A stretch of DNA of 64,000 nucleotides from Flavobacterium sp. 245 (GCF_004362055.1 NZ_SNXB01000004.1:124001-188000), one strand, 5' to 3'. Counted from the first letter of the stretch, positions 45,001 through 53,253 are shown. Translations and numbers: made by a program. The notes: generated from the letters alone by a model not told the origin.

Positions 45001-46611
45001 CGGCTGAATATTGGCTGCTTCTGACAAAAGTTTTTGTAGCTCTTTTTGATCGTATTTTCTCCATCCATGGGTATTCAAAAGCAAATCAATGGCTTTTTCT
45101 CTTTCTTGAAGCGGTTTGTTTTCATCAAAATAAAACCTTGGCTCATGAATTTTTCCTTTTAATTCAGAACCTAAAAGAAGCCACGACACTATATTATCTT
45201 GTTTGTCATCAATATACGTCAACAGCTTTGAATCGGCCACCGAAACGGAAAGATTAGACGCAATTGGCGCATTGTTTTTATCTTTTGTAACAATCGAAAC
45301 TTTTACTTTTTCTCTTGGCAGATAATTTTCCTTATCAGTTTTTATTTGAATTTTAAGTCCGTCCTGATAGTTTACAAAAACCAATCTTTCAGCTACAATT
45401 TTGTCTTGAATCAATAATGAAAAAGACTGAATTCCCATTGGAAATTCTTTTGTATTGATCGAAATAGTATTCAAGCCTGGAACTAAATTCAGTACCAATG
45501 TTTTGTTAATTTTTGCCGTATTACGAACTAATAATTTTCCGGAAGCGTCTGTTGGCGCATAAATTTTCAAAAGAACATTTTCCTGATTTTTCTCTGCATT
45601 TAATACAAACAGATTTTTTTCTGCCACGGGCAATGCAATTTTTCCTTCCGATTTAAAGGGAGAAGTCACAACAGCAAAATATTTTTTATTTTCTTCTGAT
45701 TTTAATGCGACGTTCCCCATTCCGTCGTGAAAACTTTTGAAATCTGTAATTTTATTCCCTTTTTCATCTTCAATAAATCCAGCAACATCCATTGGAAGCC
45801 CAAATTCATTTTTTGCTATAAAAAACAATGACGACGCTTCGTTCAGAACTAAATTACCGCTTTCTGCCAGAAACTGCAGATCAACAAAATTCAGGTTTAT
45901 TGGAATAGAACGCGTAACCGATTCTTTGAAATTATCGTAATCCAGCATAACATTCAAAATTCCATCAATAGATTTTAAATTTTCTGGAAGTTTAAATTGA
46001 ATCACTGCTTTTCCTAAATCATCTGTTTTTGCGTGAAGCGAATCCATTTTTGTTCCTCCAATAAAAACATCGTATTTAAAATCATAATTTTTAATAGGCT
46101 GATTTTCCAGATTTTTAAGCTCAAAATCGGCTTCACAGATTTCTCCTTTTCCGTAGGCTTTTTTGTTGAAATCTAAAGTCATTAAAATTCTTGGCGAAAT
46201 CACTTTTTGCACAAAAACCGTTTTCTCAAAAATATTTTCAGCAACCTGATCCTGAATTCTTGTATAAGCCCGAATTTTATAAATTCCTGAAGCTCCATTT
46301 TCTGGAATTGCATACGATCCTACGGCATTTCCATCTTTTATAAGATAGATTTGACTGTTTATTTTCTTGTTGCTGCCGTCTAATAAATCAACATATAAAT
46401 AATCGCTCAAAGTTGTGGGCCTGTTGTCACTTTTTGTTATATAGGCTTTAAAATGAATTGTTTCACCCGGAAAATACAATACGTTATTGAACTGCAAATA
46501 AACTTTTTCTGTTATTGACCATTTATACACTGCATTCCAATCACTTTCAATATTTTGAGAAAAAATAGTCTGAAACGCTAATAAAATGAATAAGTATTTT
46601 ATATTTTTCAT
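42067..46611 (-). CDS. Alpha-2-macroglobulin-family protein with internal TonB plug domain
   Basis: 1514 residues, exported by a standard signal peptide (FILLAFQTIFSQ). MG-type beta-sandwich domains fill the first 530 residues (VYLQFNNVLYFPGETIHFKA). A CarboxypepD_reg-like unit lies near 540-620 (EGFVLTKKGKPASVKVMFF). A complete TonB receptor plug follows near 658-787: VVTIGYGMTTRKALTGSIV, LSGRAAGIQISS, KVVIRGLSS, PLIVVDGIAY and IESVTILKDASATAVYGSAG. The A2M bait/MG region resumes (SFKILAEGISYKGDVGKAE), with CFEQ at 1048-1051 as the thioester motif (CxEQ) and a thioester alpha-helical domain after it. A2M proteins trap proteases in the periplasm or on the cell surface. The start is 4 nt after the stop of the receptor gene. 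Confidence 0.9.
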   Translation of the reverse strand: MKNIKYLFILLAFQTIFSQNIESDWNAVYKWSITEKVYLQFNNVLYFPGETIHFKAYITKSDNRPTTLSDYLYVDLLDGSNKKINSQIYLIKDGNAVGSYAIPENGASGIYKIRAYTRIQDQVAENIFEKTVFVQKVISPRILMTLDFNKKAYGKGEICEADFELKNLENQPIKNYDFKYDVFIGGTKMDSLHAKTDDLGKAVIQFKLPENLKSIDGILNVMLDYDNFKESVTRSIPINLNFVDLQFLAESGNLVLNEASSLFFIAKNEFGLPMDVAGFIEDEKGNKITDFKSFHDGMGNVALKSEENKKYFAVVTSPFKSEGKIALPVAEKNLFVLNAEKNQENVLLKIYAPTDASGKLLVRNTAKINKTLVLNLVPGLNTISINTKEFPMGIQSFSLLIQDKIVAERLVFVNYQDGLKIQIKTDKENYLPREKVKVSIVTKDKNNAPIASNLSVSVADSKLLTYIDDKQDNIVSWLLLGSELKGKIHEPRFYFDENKPLQEREKAIDLLLNTHGWRKYDQKELQKLLSEAANIQPEKSNTIEGFVLTKKGKPASVKVMFFTDQGKVFETKSNKSGYFKFSRIHFSDFGFLIAEHKSNRELTIKNSYTDEREFWKLKDTLTDISISNIHYKYTEEKEKTTRNVQLSGSSIILDANSNALQEVVTIGYGMTTRKALTGSIVKISAQEIFSNALSGRAAGIQISSSSGQIASADKVVIRGLSSIYGNRSGGQPLIVVDGIAYANNENSSVFGSLPLNSIESVTILKDASATAVYGSAGAYGVIYVTTKNKANPANIIFGKTHNYTFQEIKRYKAKDLNEAETFYAPIYKSVITEEKTDFRNCIYWNSIIQTNNQGEAHFEFYNSDDNTSFKILAEGISYKGDVGKAEAVFTVKDLIQTDVKVPLYASQKDKMVLPLWLKNNSDKILKLDCQVNFNKQNLILKDSLINLKPNESRTINITVKTDKTGKQLPLEILLNAENFKSKIKKSIDVFSKDFPMNIAISGGRSQTKDFTVAEVVPGSIDSGFKLFLNPFSSIFDGLESMMREPGGCFEQVSSSNYPNIMAMQLLKFKNTAPEFKERALKYLESGYTKLKNYESKDGGFEWYGGNPGNEALTAYGLLQFHEMKEYINIDQKLIIRSMNWLDSRKDDKGGFKQNHAKYGFSGIKYVVNNAFIVYVLSEIGQVDIEKQYNVALTEALKSNDLYRMNLLALASFNLKKMPEYKQLMDLIRAKVNKLGFQGLYAEQSVINSYGRSMNIEIASLYALALLKEKNNAKEDLKEIYDVLDYIQRARNSYGFGSTQATALALKAITEFTKINVESSISNDIVMKLNNEAIDLTKRDVSENVILKDLKINVGNNKFSIQIPEEKSIPYLFYVQYQTLLPNNAKECKVNLKTKSLVSKLKISETARVEIEIQNKSNEQVSNPIARIGIPGGLTPEPWQLKELIEKNVVDYYEIFGNELVLYFRKLDAKEIRKVNIDFKALIPGKYKGVASSAYLYYENEHKNWNSGLEIEVLP

Positions 46612-46615
46612 CGGA

Positions 46616-49378
46616 TTAAAATTTAATAGTTAAAGACGAACCAAAACTTTTCATCATTGGCGAATTGAAATACTCTAATCCGGTGGTATCGATTGAATTA
46701 AACATGGAATTACTACTAAAAGCCGATTTACTTTTAGAGGCAATAAAAGCATTGTTCATAAAAACTGTAAGAGTAAAATTTAGATTGTTTCGTGTCCAAT
46801 TTGTTGCTTTTGAGTACGATAAACTAATTGAACTCAATCTAAAATAAGTTGCATCTTCAATTGCATCTTCGGCTATTCCTTCAGTTCCGTATCTCACCCA
46901 GCGATTCTGCTCCACCGGAAGTCCGGCATCATAAAACGAAACCGCTTTTGTATTTGGCAAACCATTTTGTGTTACGCCATCAAATATGTAATTGGTAACA
47001 TTACGCTGATTTCCTGTCAATTCAGATTTTCCATAATAATTCAAGGTCTGCTGTGTTCCGTTCCAAATTTCTCCTCCCTGACTCCATTCAAAAGTTAAAT
47101 TCAGCATTAGCTCTTTATATTTAAAAGCATTAAAAAATCCCACAACAAAATCTGGATTTGGATTTCCTAAAATTTTAGGCTGTGCATCTTTTATAGGAAA
47201 ACCGTCATTGCCGATAATTACGTTTTTATTGCTGTCTCTCAAATAACCGTTTCCAACGATAACTCCAAGTGGCTGTCCCACTATATAATTTTTATTAACA
47301 TCAGCAAAACCGGCAAATGGAATACTGCTCAAATGATTATTTAAGCTTGTTACTTTATTTTTATAATAAGTAAAATTTAAATTGAAATTATAGTTAATGT
47401 CGTGGTAATAAGAAAATGGTTTCTGAATTTCAAATTCGATTCCGTTTTGTTTGTAATTAACATCTGGCGACCAGCTGACTGTATTAGAATTTAGAATTGG
47501 AGTGTACAAATTATCCACTTTTTTAGAATAATAATTCAGATTTACATTCCAATAATTAAATTCATAACTCAATTTAAGATTCGTAATCTGTTCTTTTGTA
47601 GGCGCTGCACCTCTTGGCGTTATTAATTCCAAATCATTTTCAAGTTGTTTAAATTGATTGATTTGAAAACGCATTGAATTAAAATTTAAATTATTGTTTT
47701 GCAACGAAGGCTCGATTTCATTGTAACCGTAATCAATTCCAAAATTCAGACGAGTGTCGAGAATATTTTTTAATTCGGCTGATCCGTAATAATTTGTCAT
47801 AAAATGATTTTGAACCGTCGACGAATAATTCAAGTCGGTTTTCGCTTTTATAATCATATCATTGTTTCGACCAGTTACATTCTCAATAACAAACGAACCA
47901 TTTATATTATAAAAAACTTCAAATCGATCCTGAGCGACATCAAGATTAGTCTGATTTTGACTGTTTTTTGGAAAATCAGAAGAAAAAGCAAATCCGCTGA
48001 AATAATCACGATTCAATTCCCGATCAAAAAATCTGAAATCAATCTTTGATTCTATAAACTTCATATAACCAAAATTATGTCGGTAAACATCTGACACCGA
48101 AATGCTTTTAAAATTCTCGGTTCTTTCATTAAAATTTGGCGCAGTAATTCCAGCCATATAAAAAGGCTGTCCGTTTGTGTTTTTTATTTCAGAAGATTGA
48201 AAACTTACGTTTATCTTATTTTCGTTATACAAACCATCGTAATCGTGATTAAAATTAAATGACAGCATTTGGCTTTTATTTCTGTCGAGATTGTTCTGCA
48301 ATAAATAATAGGGATTATTCTCTAAGGCCGAATAATTTCTCTGTGAACCATTTGATAAAATGGAAGCAATACTATTATCAAAATGAATTGGAGTAACGGC
48401 ATTTGCAAAAACAATTTTATTAATCGCAAAATTGGAGTTCGATAAATTATTTTTAAAATTGTTGTAACTCAAAATAGCGTCTATTTTACTCTTGTCTGAA
48501 ACCTGTCTGAAATATCTCAAAGAGGTTGTAATTTCATTATTACGAGTATCTGGAATCGCAATATTTCCGGTTTTATAAGCAAAGTTTATTTTTAAGAAGT
48601 TTTTCTTTGGACCAATAATCTGAGCGCTTAAAGAGGTTTTGCTATCTACAGTATTTTGAAAAAAATGATTCGGATTATAAAGTTCCAACTGATTTGCACC
48701 AGCAGAAGTCCTATTCACAATATCACCCTGAGGATAATATTCTGAAACATTCTGAGAATGCTGCAATGAACTGACTTGCGGACCCCAGCTGAAAATTTCA
48801 TTTGTCTGTGGCGACTGATACGTCAACGCACCATTTTGGCTTCTTCCCTGTGCATATAAATTTTGATATTTTGGAAGACGAAATGGTGATGAAATTAAAA
48901 GTTCCTGAGCGACTTCAAAAGATGTTTTATTGTAGTCGGCTTGATTTTTCAGCAGATAAAAACCATTTTCTTTCCGAATAATATTCTTTATGTCCTGACC
49001 ATTAAAATTCAATGTCAGACTATTATCATAGTATCCAGAAGGTTTAGAAATTGGCACTGAATCACTAGATTTTTCTATTTTATCAGTATAATCATCACTT
49101 ACTATAGGTACTACTCTTTCATCGTTTTCCAGTAAAGTCCTATTGGTAATTTTAATTACTTTTGTTTCCATTCCAATACAGGAAATCTGCAATAAATCAC
49201 CTTCTTTTACTGCAATAGAATAATTTCCGTCAAAATCTGTAACTACACAATTTTTTGTATGAAGCACACACACTTGCGCGCCCGGAATCGGCTCCCCTTC
49301 ATATTTGACAGTGCCTTTAAAAATAGATTGAGAATGACCAATGGCTGATAAAAAAAGAAATAGTAATAGTTTTTTCAT
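46616..49378 (-). CDS. SusC/RagA-like TonB-dependent receptor lacking a plug domain
   Basis: 920 residues with a signal peptide (FLFLSAIGHSQ). A CarboxypepD_reg-like domain occupies about 18-90 (FKGTVKYEGEPIPGAQVCV; VVTDFDGNYSIAV). About 60 residues of linker follow, with none of the plug signatures (no TonB-box-like VVVTGYG, IRG, VDG or VLKDAS). From about 155 the SusC barrel begins as usual: FRLPKYQNLYAQGRSQNG, then SWGPQ. The barrel ends in a terminal Phe (SSLTIKF), the typical signal for outer-membrane assembly. It is co-transcribed with the A2M gene, which has the plug. A SusD partner is not seen in the window. Confidence 0.88.
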   Translation of the reverse strand: MKKLLLFLFLSAIGHSQSIFKGTVKYEGEPIPGAQVCVLHTKNCVVTDFDGNYSIAVKEGDLLQISCIGMETKVIKITNRTLLENDERVVPIVSDDYTDKIEKSSDSVPISKPSGYYDNSLTLNFNGQDIKNIIRKENGFYLLKNQADYNKTSFEVAQELLISSPFRLPKYQNLYAQGRSQNGALTYQSPQTNEIFSWGPQVSSLQHSQNVSEYYPQGDIVNRTSAGANQLELYNPNHFFQNTVDSKTSLSAQIIGPKKNFLKINFAYKTGNIAIPDTRNNEITTSLRYFRQVSDKSKIDAILSYNNFKNNLSNSNFAINKIVFANAVTPIHFDNSIASILSNGSQRNYSALENNPYYLLQNNLDRNKSQMLSFNFNHDYDGLYNENKINVSFQSSEIKNTNGQPFYMAGITAPNFNERTENFKSISVSDVYRHNFGYMKFIESKIDFRFFDRELNRDYFSGFAFSSDFPKNSQNQTNLDVAQDRFEVFYNINGSFVIENVTGRNNDMIIKAKTDLNYSSTVQNHFMTNYYGSAELKNILDTRLNFGIDYGYNEIEPSLQNNNLNFNSMRFQINQFKQLENDLELITPRGAAPTKEQITNLKLSYEFNYWNVNLNYYSKKVDNLYTPILNSNTVSWSPDVNYKQNGIEFEIQKPFSYYHDINYNFNLNFTYYKNKVTSLNNHLSSIPFAGFADVNKNYIVGQPLGVIVGNGYLRDSNKNVIIGNDGFPIKDAQPKILGNPNPDFVVGFFNAFKYKELMLNLTFEWSQGGEIWNGTQQTLNYYGKSELTGNQRNVTNYIFDGVTQNGLPNTKAVSFYDAGLPVEQNRWVRYGTEGIAEDAIEDATYFRLSSISLSYSKATNWTRNNLNFTLTVFMNNAFIASKSKSAFSSNSMFNSIDTTGLEYFNSPMMKSFGSSLTIKF

Positions 49379-49527
49379 ACTGCTGTTTTATACTATAGAG
49401 CCCAATTCTGATTAAAAGGTTGGGAGCTAAATAAAAAAATGTAAGAATACAGCAAAAATTTAATTTTATGTTAATTTTTTTTAACTTCACACTGTAACAA
49501 AAGTGATTTCAACACTACTAATACTTT

Positions 49528-50022
49528 ATGAGCGAAAATCTAGAACAGTCATTTGTTGCGCAATTGCAAGCAAATCAGAATATAATCCACAAGATTTGTA
49601 GATTATATACTGCTGGCGAAGATGCTCACAAAGACTTGTTTCAAGAAATTACCATTCAGCTCTGGAAAGCGTATCCAAAATTTAGAGGCGACAGTAAATT
49701 TTCGACCTGGACGTATCGTGTTGCTTTAAATACTGCCATTACCTTATATCGAAAAACCAAAAGAACCATATCGACAGTAGAATATGAAAGTCATCAACAT
49801 TTTGTAAAAGATGTTGATTACAACTATGAAGAAGAAGAACAGATTAAATTGATGTACAAAGCGGTTTATCAGCTTAACGACATCGAAAAAGCATTAGTTT
49901 TTATGTATTTAGAAGACAAAGATTATCAAGAAATAGCTGAAACTCTAGGGATCAGCGAAGTGAATGCGCGCGTGAAAATGAACAGGATCAAAGGGAAACT
50001 TAAAAAAATACTAAATCCTTAA
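49528..50022 (+). CDS. ECF RNA polymerase sigma factor
   Basis: 164 residues. Region 2 is DLFQEITIQLWKAYPKF with STWTYRVALNTAITLYRK, and region 4 is YLEDKDYQEIAETLGISEVNARVKMNRIKGKLKK, a sigma-70 region 4 helix-turn-helix. This is an extracytoplasmic-function type sigma lacking regions 1 and 3. The next gene begins 8 nt later, so a membrane anti-sigma partner is expected, although that protein does not look like a typical FecR. Confidence 0.92.
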   Translation: MSENLEQSFVAQLQANQNIIHKICRLYTAGEDAHKDLFQEITIQLWKAYPKFRGDSKFSTWTYRVALNTAITLYRKTKRTISTVEYESHQHFVKDVDYNYEEEEQIKLMYKAVYQLNDIEKALVFMYLEDKDYQEIAETLGISEVNARVKMNRIKGKLKKILNP

Positions 50023-50030
50023 AAATTATT

Positions 50031-50663
50031 ATGAAAGAACTGGATTTATTAAAAAAAGACTGGCAAAAGAACTCGGATTCTTTTGAGCAAATTTCTGAAA
50101 AAGAAATCTACAGAATGATTCACAAAAAATCATCTTCAATTGTGAAATGGATTTTGATTATCAGTATTTTGGAAGTCACCTTTTGGACTTTCTCAAATCT
50201 TTTTATCAATACTGACGATTTATTGCAAAAAATGAATCATCCGGAGATTGTATTGGCAATGGAAATCCTTACCTATTTCAACTATATAGTTGTGCTGTTT
50301 TTTATTGTTGTTTTTTATAAAAATTACAAAACAATTTCAACTACAGTAGCAACAAAATCTCTTATGAGTGCGATTTTAAGAACTCGAAAAACAGTTCAGT
50401 ATTATGTGTGGTATAATCTTGGAATGCTTGTTTTAATAACCATTTTAAGCTACTTTATTGCTTTTGTTTACAATCCAGATATGGCATTTTTTAGAGAGCA
50501 ACTTGCTGAAAGCGGAAAAACAATGTTTTTTACTATCGGAATTTTATTTCTGATAATAGTAGGCATATTGGGTCTATTCTGGTGTATTTACAGATTGGTG
50601 TACGGAACTTTATTACGCAGATTATACACTAATTATAAAGAGCTGAAGAAAATTGATTTCTAA
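50031..50663 (+). CDS. Membrane protein, possible anti-sigma partner
   Basis: 210 residues with an N-terminal cytosolic stretch of about 40 residues (LLKKDWQKNSDSFEQISEK) and four predicted membrane helices (WILIISILEVTFWTFSNLF, ILTYFNYIVVLFFIVVFY, LGMLVLITILSYFIAFVY and TIGILFLIIVGILGLFWCIY). I do not know the family. The 8-nt spacing from the sigma gene and the cytosolic N-terminus fit a membrane protein binding the sigma factor, but no zinc motif (HxxxCxxC) is present. Confidence 0.75.
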   Translation: MKELDLLKKDWQKNSDSFEQISEKEIYRMIHKKSSSIVKWILIISILEVTFWTFSNLFINTDDLLQKMNHPEIVLAMEILTYFNYIVVLFFIVVFYKNYKTISTTVATKSLMSAILRTRKTVQYYVWYNLGMLVLITILSYFIAFVYNPDMAFFREQLAESGKTMFFTIGILFLIIVGILGLFWCIYRLVYGTLLRRLYTNYKELKKIDF

Positions 50664-50735
50664 GATACTGAGGTTCTAAGATGCTAAGGTTCTGAGATGC
50701 TGAGATGCTAAGATACTGAGGTTCTAAGTTTTTTC
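50663..50735. repeat. Word-like repeat (AAGATGCTAAGGTTCTGAG type)
   Basis: Several copies of words such as CTAAGATACTGAGGTTCTAAG-like units, broken by single-base changes, fill the gap after the membrane protein gene. The same words occur at 53003-53035. Confidence 0.6.
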
Positions 50736-50865
50736 AAACCTGAAACCTGAAACTTGAAACCTGAAACCTGAAACCTGAAACTTGAAACCTGAAACCTGAA
50801 ACTTGAAACCTGAAACTTGAAACTTGAAACTTGAAACTTGAAACTTGAAACCTGAAACCTGAAAC
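50736..50865. repeat. Minisatellite, 18 units of 7 bp (AAACYTG)
   Basis: Eighteen head-to-tail copies of AAACCTG or AAACTTG (126 bp) plus AAAC. The Y position varies between copies in an irregular order. It lies in the gap between two convergent genes, with 3' ends at 50663 (+) and 50880 (-). Confidence 0.9.
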
Positions 50866-50879
50866 AAAAACTTAACCTC

Positions 50880-51689
50880 TTAATATTCCCACTGTCTCAA
50901 TCTGTTAAGTTCTTCCTGAGCTTTGATTTCTTCGGCTGGAATAACTTTTAAGAATGACGGATGTTGTTCGATTGCGTATTCTACTTTTTCAACGATTTCT
51001 TCAATTGTATCGTTTTCATAATCAATTTCAAGAGGTTCTTTGATAATGAAAGACTGTAGAATTCCTTTTTTCTTCATTCGTAAACCTTTTTTATCAAACG
51101 AGCGGCGGAAACCGTCAATTACAATAGGAATTACAATAGGTTTGTGCTGTTTAATAATATGGGCAGTTCCTTTACGAACAGGTTTAAACGATTTTGTAGT
51201 TCCCTGCGGAAATGTAATTACCCAGCCATCTTCAAGAGCAATTCTGATATTTTCGGTGTCATTTGGGTTCACATCTCTCTTTTCAGTTACGTCAACACCT
51301 TTTGCGCGCCACGTTCTTTCAACAGTAATAGCTCCAACGTAAGCTAAGATTCTTGGCAGTAAACCAGCTTGCATTGTTTCTTTAGCAGCAACATAATAAA
51401 TATTCATTTTTGGTTGCCATAAATAACCAATGTTCTTAATAGTATCTTGACGTCCGCTTAAACTTGCGTTAAACACATGAAACATCGCCACAACATCAGC
51501 AAAATAAGTCTGATGATTTGAAATAAACAGCACATTAGTATCAGGCAATGTTTTAATAATTTCAGATCCTTCAATCTGTAATTCATTAAATCCTCTGTAT
51601 CTGCGGTGCGTCATAGCTCCCAAGACACGGATTAACCATTTCTTGATGAATAATATATGTCCAAAAGGATTTCGTTTAAACAATCCCAT
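50880..51689 (-). CDS. 1-acylglycerol-3-phosphate acyltransferase (PlsC-like)
   Basis: 269 residues. It should transfer an acyl chain to lysophosphatidate or a related lipid at the inner membrane. The acyltransferase motif I is NHQTYFAD, with His and Asp six residues apart (HX5D) where PlsC proteins usually have HX4D. Motif III reads FPQGTTKS instead of the usual FPEGTR, so Glu has become Gln. Both variations may alter activity or point to a subfamily with a different acceptor. A -7 box lies upstream. Confidence 0.8.
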   Translation of the reverse strand: MGLFKRNPFGHILFIKKWLIRVLGAMTHRRYRGFNELQIEGSEIIKTLPDTNVLFISNHQTYFADVVAMFHVFNASLSGRQDTIKNIGYLWQPKMNIYYVAAKETMQAGLLPRILAYVGAITVERTWRAKGVDVTEKRDVNPNDTENIRIALEDGWVITFPQGTTKSFKPVRKGTAHIIKQHKPIVIPIVIDGFRRSFDKKGLRMKKKGILQSFIIKEPLEIDYENDTIEEIVEKVEYAIEQHPSFLKVIPAEEIKAQEELNRLRQWEY

Positions 51690-51720
51690 AGCTGTTTATT
51701 GTATTTTTTTTGTTAAGTCG

Positions 51721-51728
51721 CAAACATA
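51721..51728 (-). promoter_or_regulatory. -7 promoter box for the PlsC-like gene
   Basis: TATGTTTG on the minus strand, 31 nt before the ATG at 51689. Confidence 0.5.
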
Positions 51729-51815
51729 CAAAAATTATTCTTTTAGCAATACTATAAAGCAATTTCGGAAATAAATCGCTATAACAATGAATATCAAATC
51801 GTTAATTTTCTGTTT

Positions 51816-52472
51816 TTATGATTTTTCATCTAAAACTGTTTTTAGAACGTCTCTCAGTTCACTCAATATCATCGCTGTGGCACCCCAGACAACGTGATTT
51901 TGAATACTAAAAGCTGGAACAGGAATATTTGCCGCGTAAGAAGTTGACAATGTGGCTTCGATGATGATTTCATCATTTAAAAAAACAGATAATGGGAGTT
52001 CAATAATGTCGGCTACTTCGCGAATATCAGGGTAAAACGAAAGCTCTTCTTTAGCAATTCCCATAAAAGGATGAACTAAAAAATTGCTCGGCGGAATATA
52101 CATTGGCGTAAAATGTTTTACAACTTCTATCTTTTCAGGAAGAACCCCAACTTCTTCATTGGTTTCTCTCAATGCAGTATCTTTAAAATCAAAATCAGAT
52201 ATTTCATATTTACCGCCTGGAAATGCAATTTGCGAGGAATGAACACCATTATAAGCATTACGGACAATTAAAACCAAATGCGTTTCGCCATTTTTAGGAT
52301 AAAACAGCATCATTACAGCCGCAATTCTCGGATTTTTTGTACTTAAATCAAGGTTTTTAAGCTCTTGCATGCGCTCCTTTGGCGCCATTTTTAAATGAGA
52401 ACTCGTCGCTGGCAGTTCAACCGGAATTAAATTAGGAACATATTGCAAAAAATCTTGAAAATCCATATTCAA
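51816..52472 (-). CDS. CoA pyrophosphatase (NUDIX hydrolase)
   Basis: 218 residues, cytosolic. It cleaves CoA or oxidised CoA to 4'-phosphopantetheine and 3',5'-ADP. The NUDIX box reads GKYEISDFDFKDTALRETNE then EVGV, with the catalytic REx2EE residues. SSQIAFPGGKYE just before it is the UPF0035/CoA-specific signature (FPGGK). The start at 52472 or Met 3 (52466) are both possible. Confidence 0.88.
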   Translation of the reverse strand: MNMDFQDFLQYVPNLIPVELPATSSHLKMAPKERMQELKNLDLSTKNPRIAAVMMLFYPKNGETHLVLIVRNAYNGVHSSQIAFPGGKYEISDFDFKDTALRETNEEVGVLPEKIEVVKHFTPMYIPPSNFLVHPFMGIAKEELSFYPDIREVADIIELPLSVFLNDEIIIEATLSTSYAANIPVPAFSIQNHVVWGATAMILSELRDVLKTVLDEKS

Positions 52473-52558
52473 AGTTTATTTTTGTACTTTCAATTAAAAA
52501 TATAAATATACTCTAGAAAATGCGGTTCTACAAATTTTCTAAGATAAAGCCATAGATA

Positions 52559-52993
52559 ATGTACAGTAAAGAAGAATCACAACGCATGAAAAGAGAATTT
52601 TGGGTAGCTTTTGCAGAAAAGTATCCAAGAAAATGGGTTCTTTATGATACAAAAATCAAAGATTTCTCTTTTAAGTTTTTTGTTGATAATAAAAAAGCTC
52701 AGGTTTTAATTGATATCGAACATAGAAGCGATGAAAAACGAAACGCTTATTTTGAAAAAGTCGAAGCCTTAAAAAATATTTTGGAAGAGGAATTTATTAA
52801 GGATTTAGTTTTCGAAAAAAACTATACTCTAGAAAGCGGTAAAACCATCAGCCGAATCTGGATCGAAAAACAAGGAATTGGTTTCAGCAACCGCAATAAT
52901 TGGGATGCCATTTTTGATTTTTTCAATGAAAATATGCATGCTCTTGAAATGTTCTATTTAGAGTATGATGAATTTATTAAGGATATAGAGTAG
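52559..52993 (+). CDS. DUF4268 protein
   Basis: 144 residues, predicted soluble and cytosolic. KREFWVAFAEKYPRKWVLYD, FKFFVDNKKAQVLIDIEHRS and IWIEKQGIGFSNRNNWDAIF match DUF4268, a family of unknown function also seen fused to restriction-like nuclease domains; this copy stands alone. It diverges from the CoA pyrophosphatase gene, with about 85 nt between starts. The word repeat follows its 3' end. Confidence 0.82.
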   Translation: MYSKEESQRMKREFWVAFAEKYPRKWVLYDTKIKDFSFKFFVDNKKAQVLIDIEHRSDEKRNAYFEKVEALKNILEEEFIKDLVFEKNYTLESGKTISRIWIEKQGIGFSNRNNWDAIFDFFNENMHALEMFYLEYDEFIKDIE

Positions 52994-53002
52994 TTTTTTG
53001 AG

Positions 53003-53035
53003 ACGCTAAGACACTAAGATACTGAGCTTCTAAGA
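53003..53035. repeat. Word-like repeat, second copy
   Basis: GCTAAGACACTAAGATACTG then AGCTTCTAAG, the same words as at 50663-50735, just after the DUF4268 stop. Confidence 0.55.
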
Positions 53036-53043
53036 TTTTTTTT

Positions 53044-53075
53044 AACCCTGTAAATTTATTTTTACGGGGTTTTTC
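53044..53075 (+). terminator. Terminator after the DUF4268 gene
   Basis: Stem AACCCTGTAAA (53044-53054) pairs with TTTACGGGGTT (53061-53071, one G-T pair), followed by T residues. Confidence 0.75.
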
Positions 53076-53228
53076 ATTTTTATAATTGTAGCATTAAATA
53101 TTTATTAAAAAAATACCTAAAATTCACTATTTTCGAGCGATTACATGATATTTATTTTGTTTTTAAGATATCTTAAAAATAATTAATAAAGAAATACCTA
53201 TAATTGATGCAGATTTGGTCAAAATTTT

Positions 53229-53236
53229 TATATTTG
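53229..53236 (+). promoter_or_regulatory. -7 promoter box for the YwqK/MORN-repeat operon
   Basis: TATATTTG, 17 nt before the ATG at 53254. A TTG at 53204-53206 lies 22 nt upstream of it, near the accepted -33 spacing. Confidence 0.55.
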
Positions 53237-53253
53237 AAAAACCTAAATCTGCA

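Noticed and set aside
50736..50865. The AAACYTG tract as a CRISPR array
   Set aside because: Units are 7 bp, with no spacers and no cas genes.
53215..53253. Start at 53215 for the YwqK/MORN-repeat protein
   Set aside because: The promoter box at 53229-53236 lies downstream of it, and the signal peptide begins at 53254.
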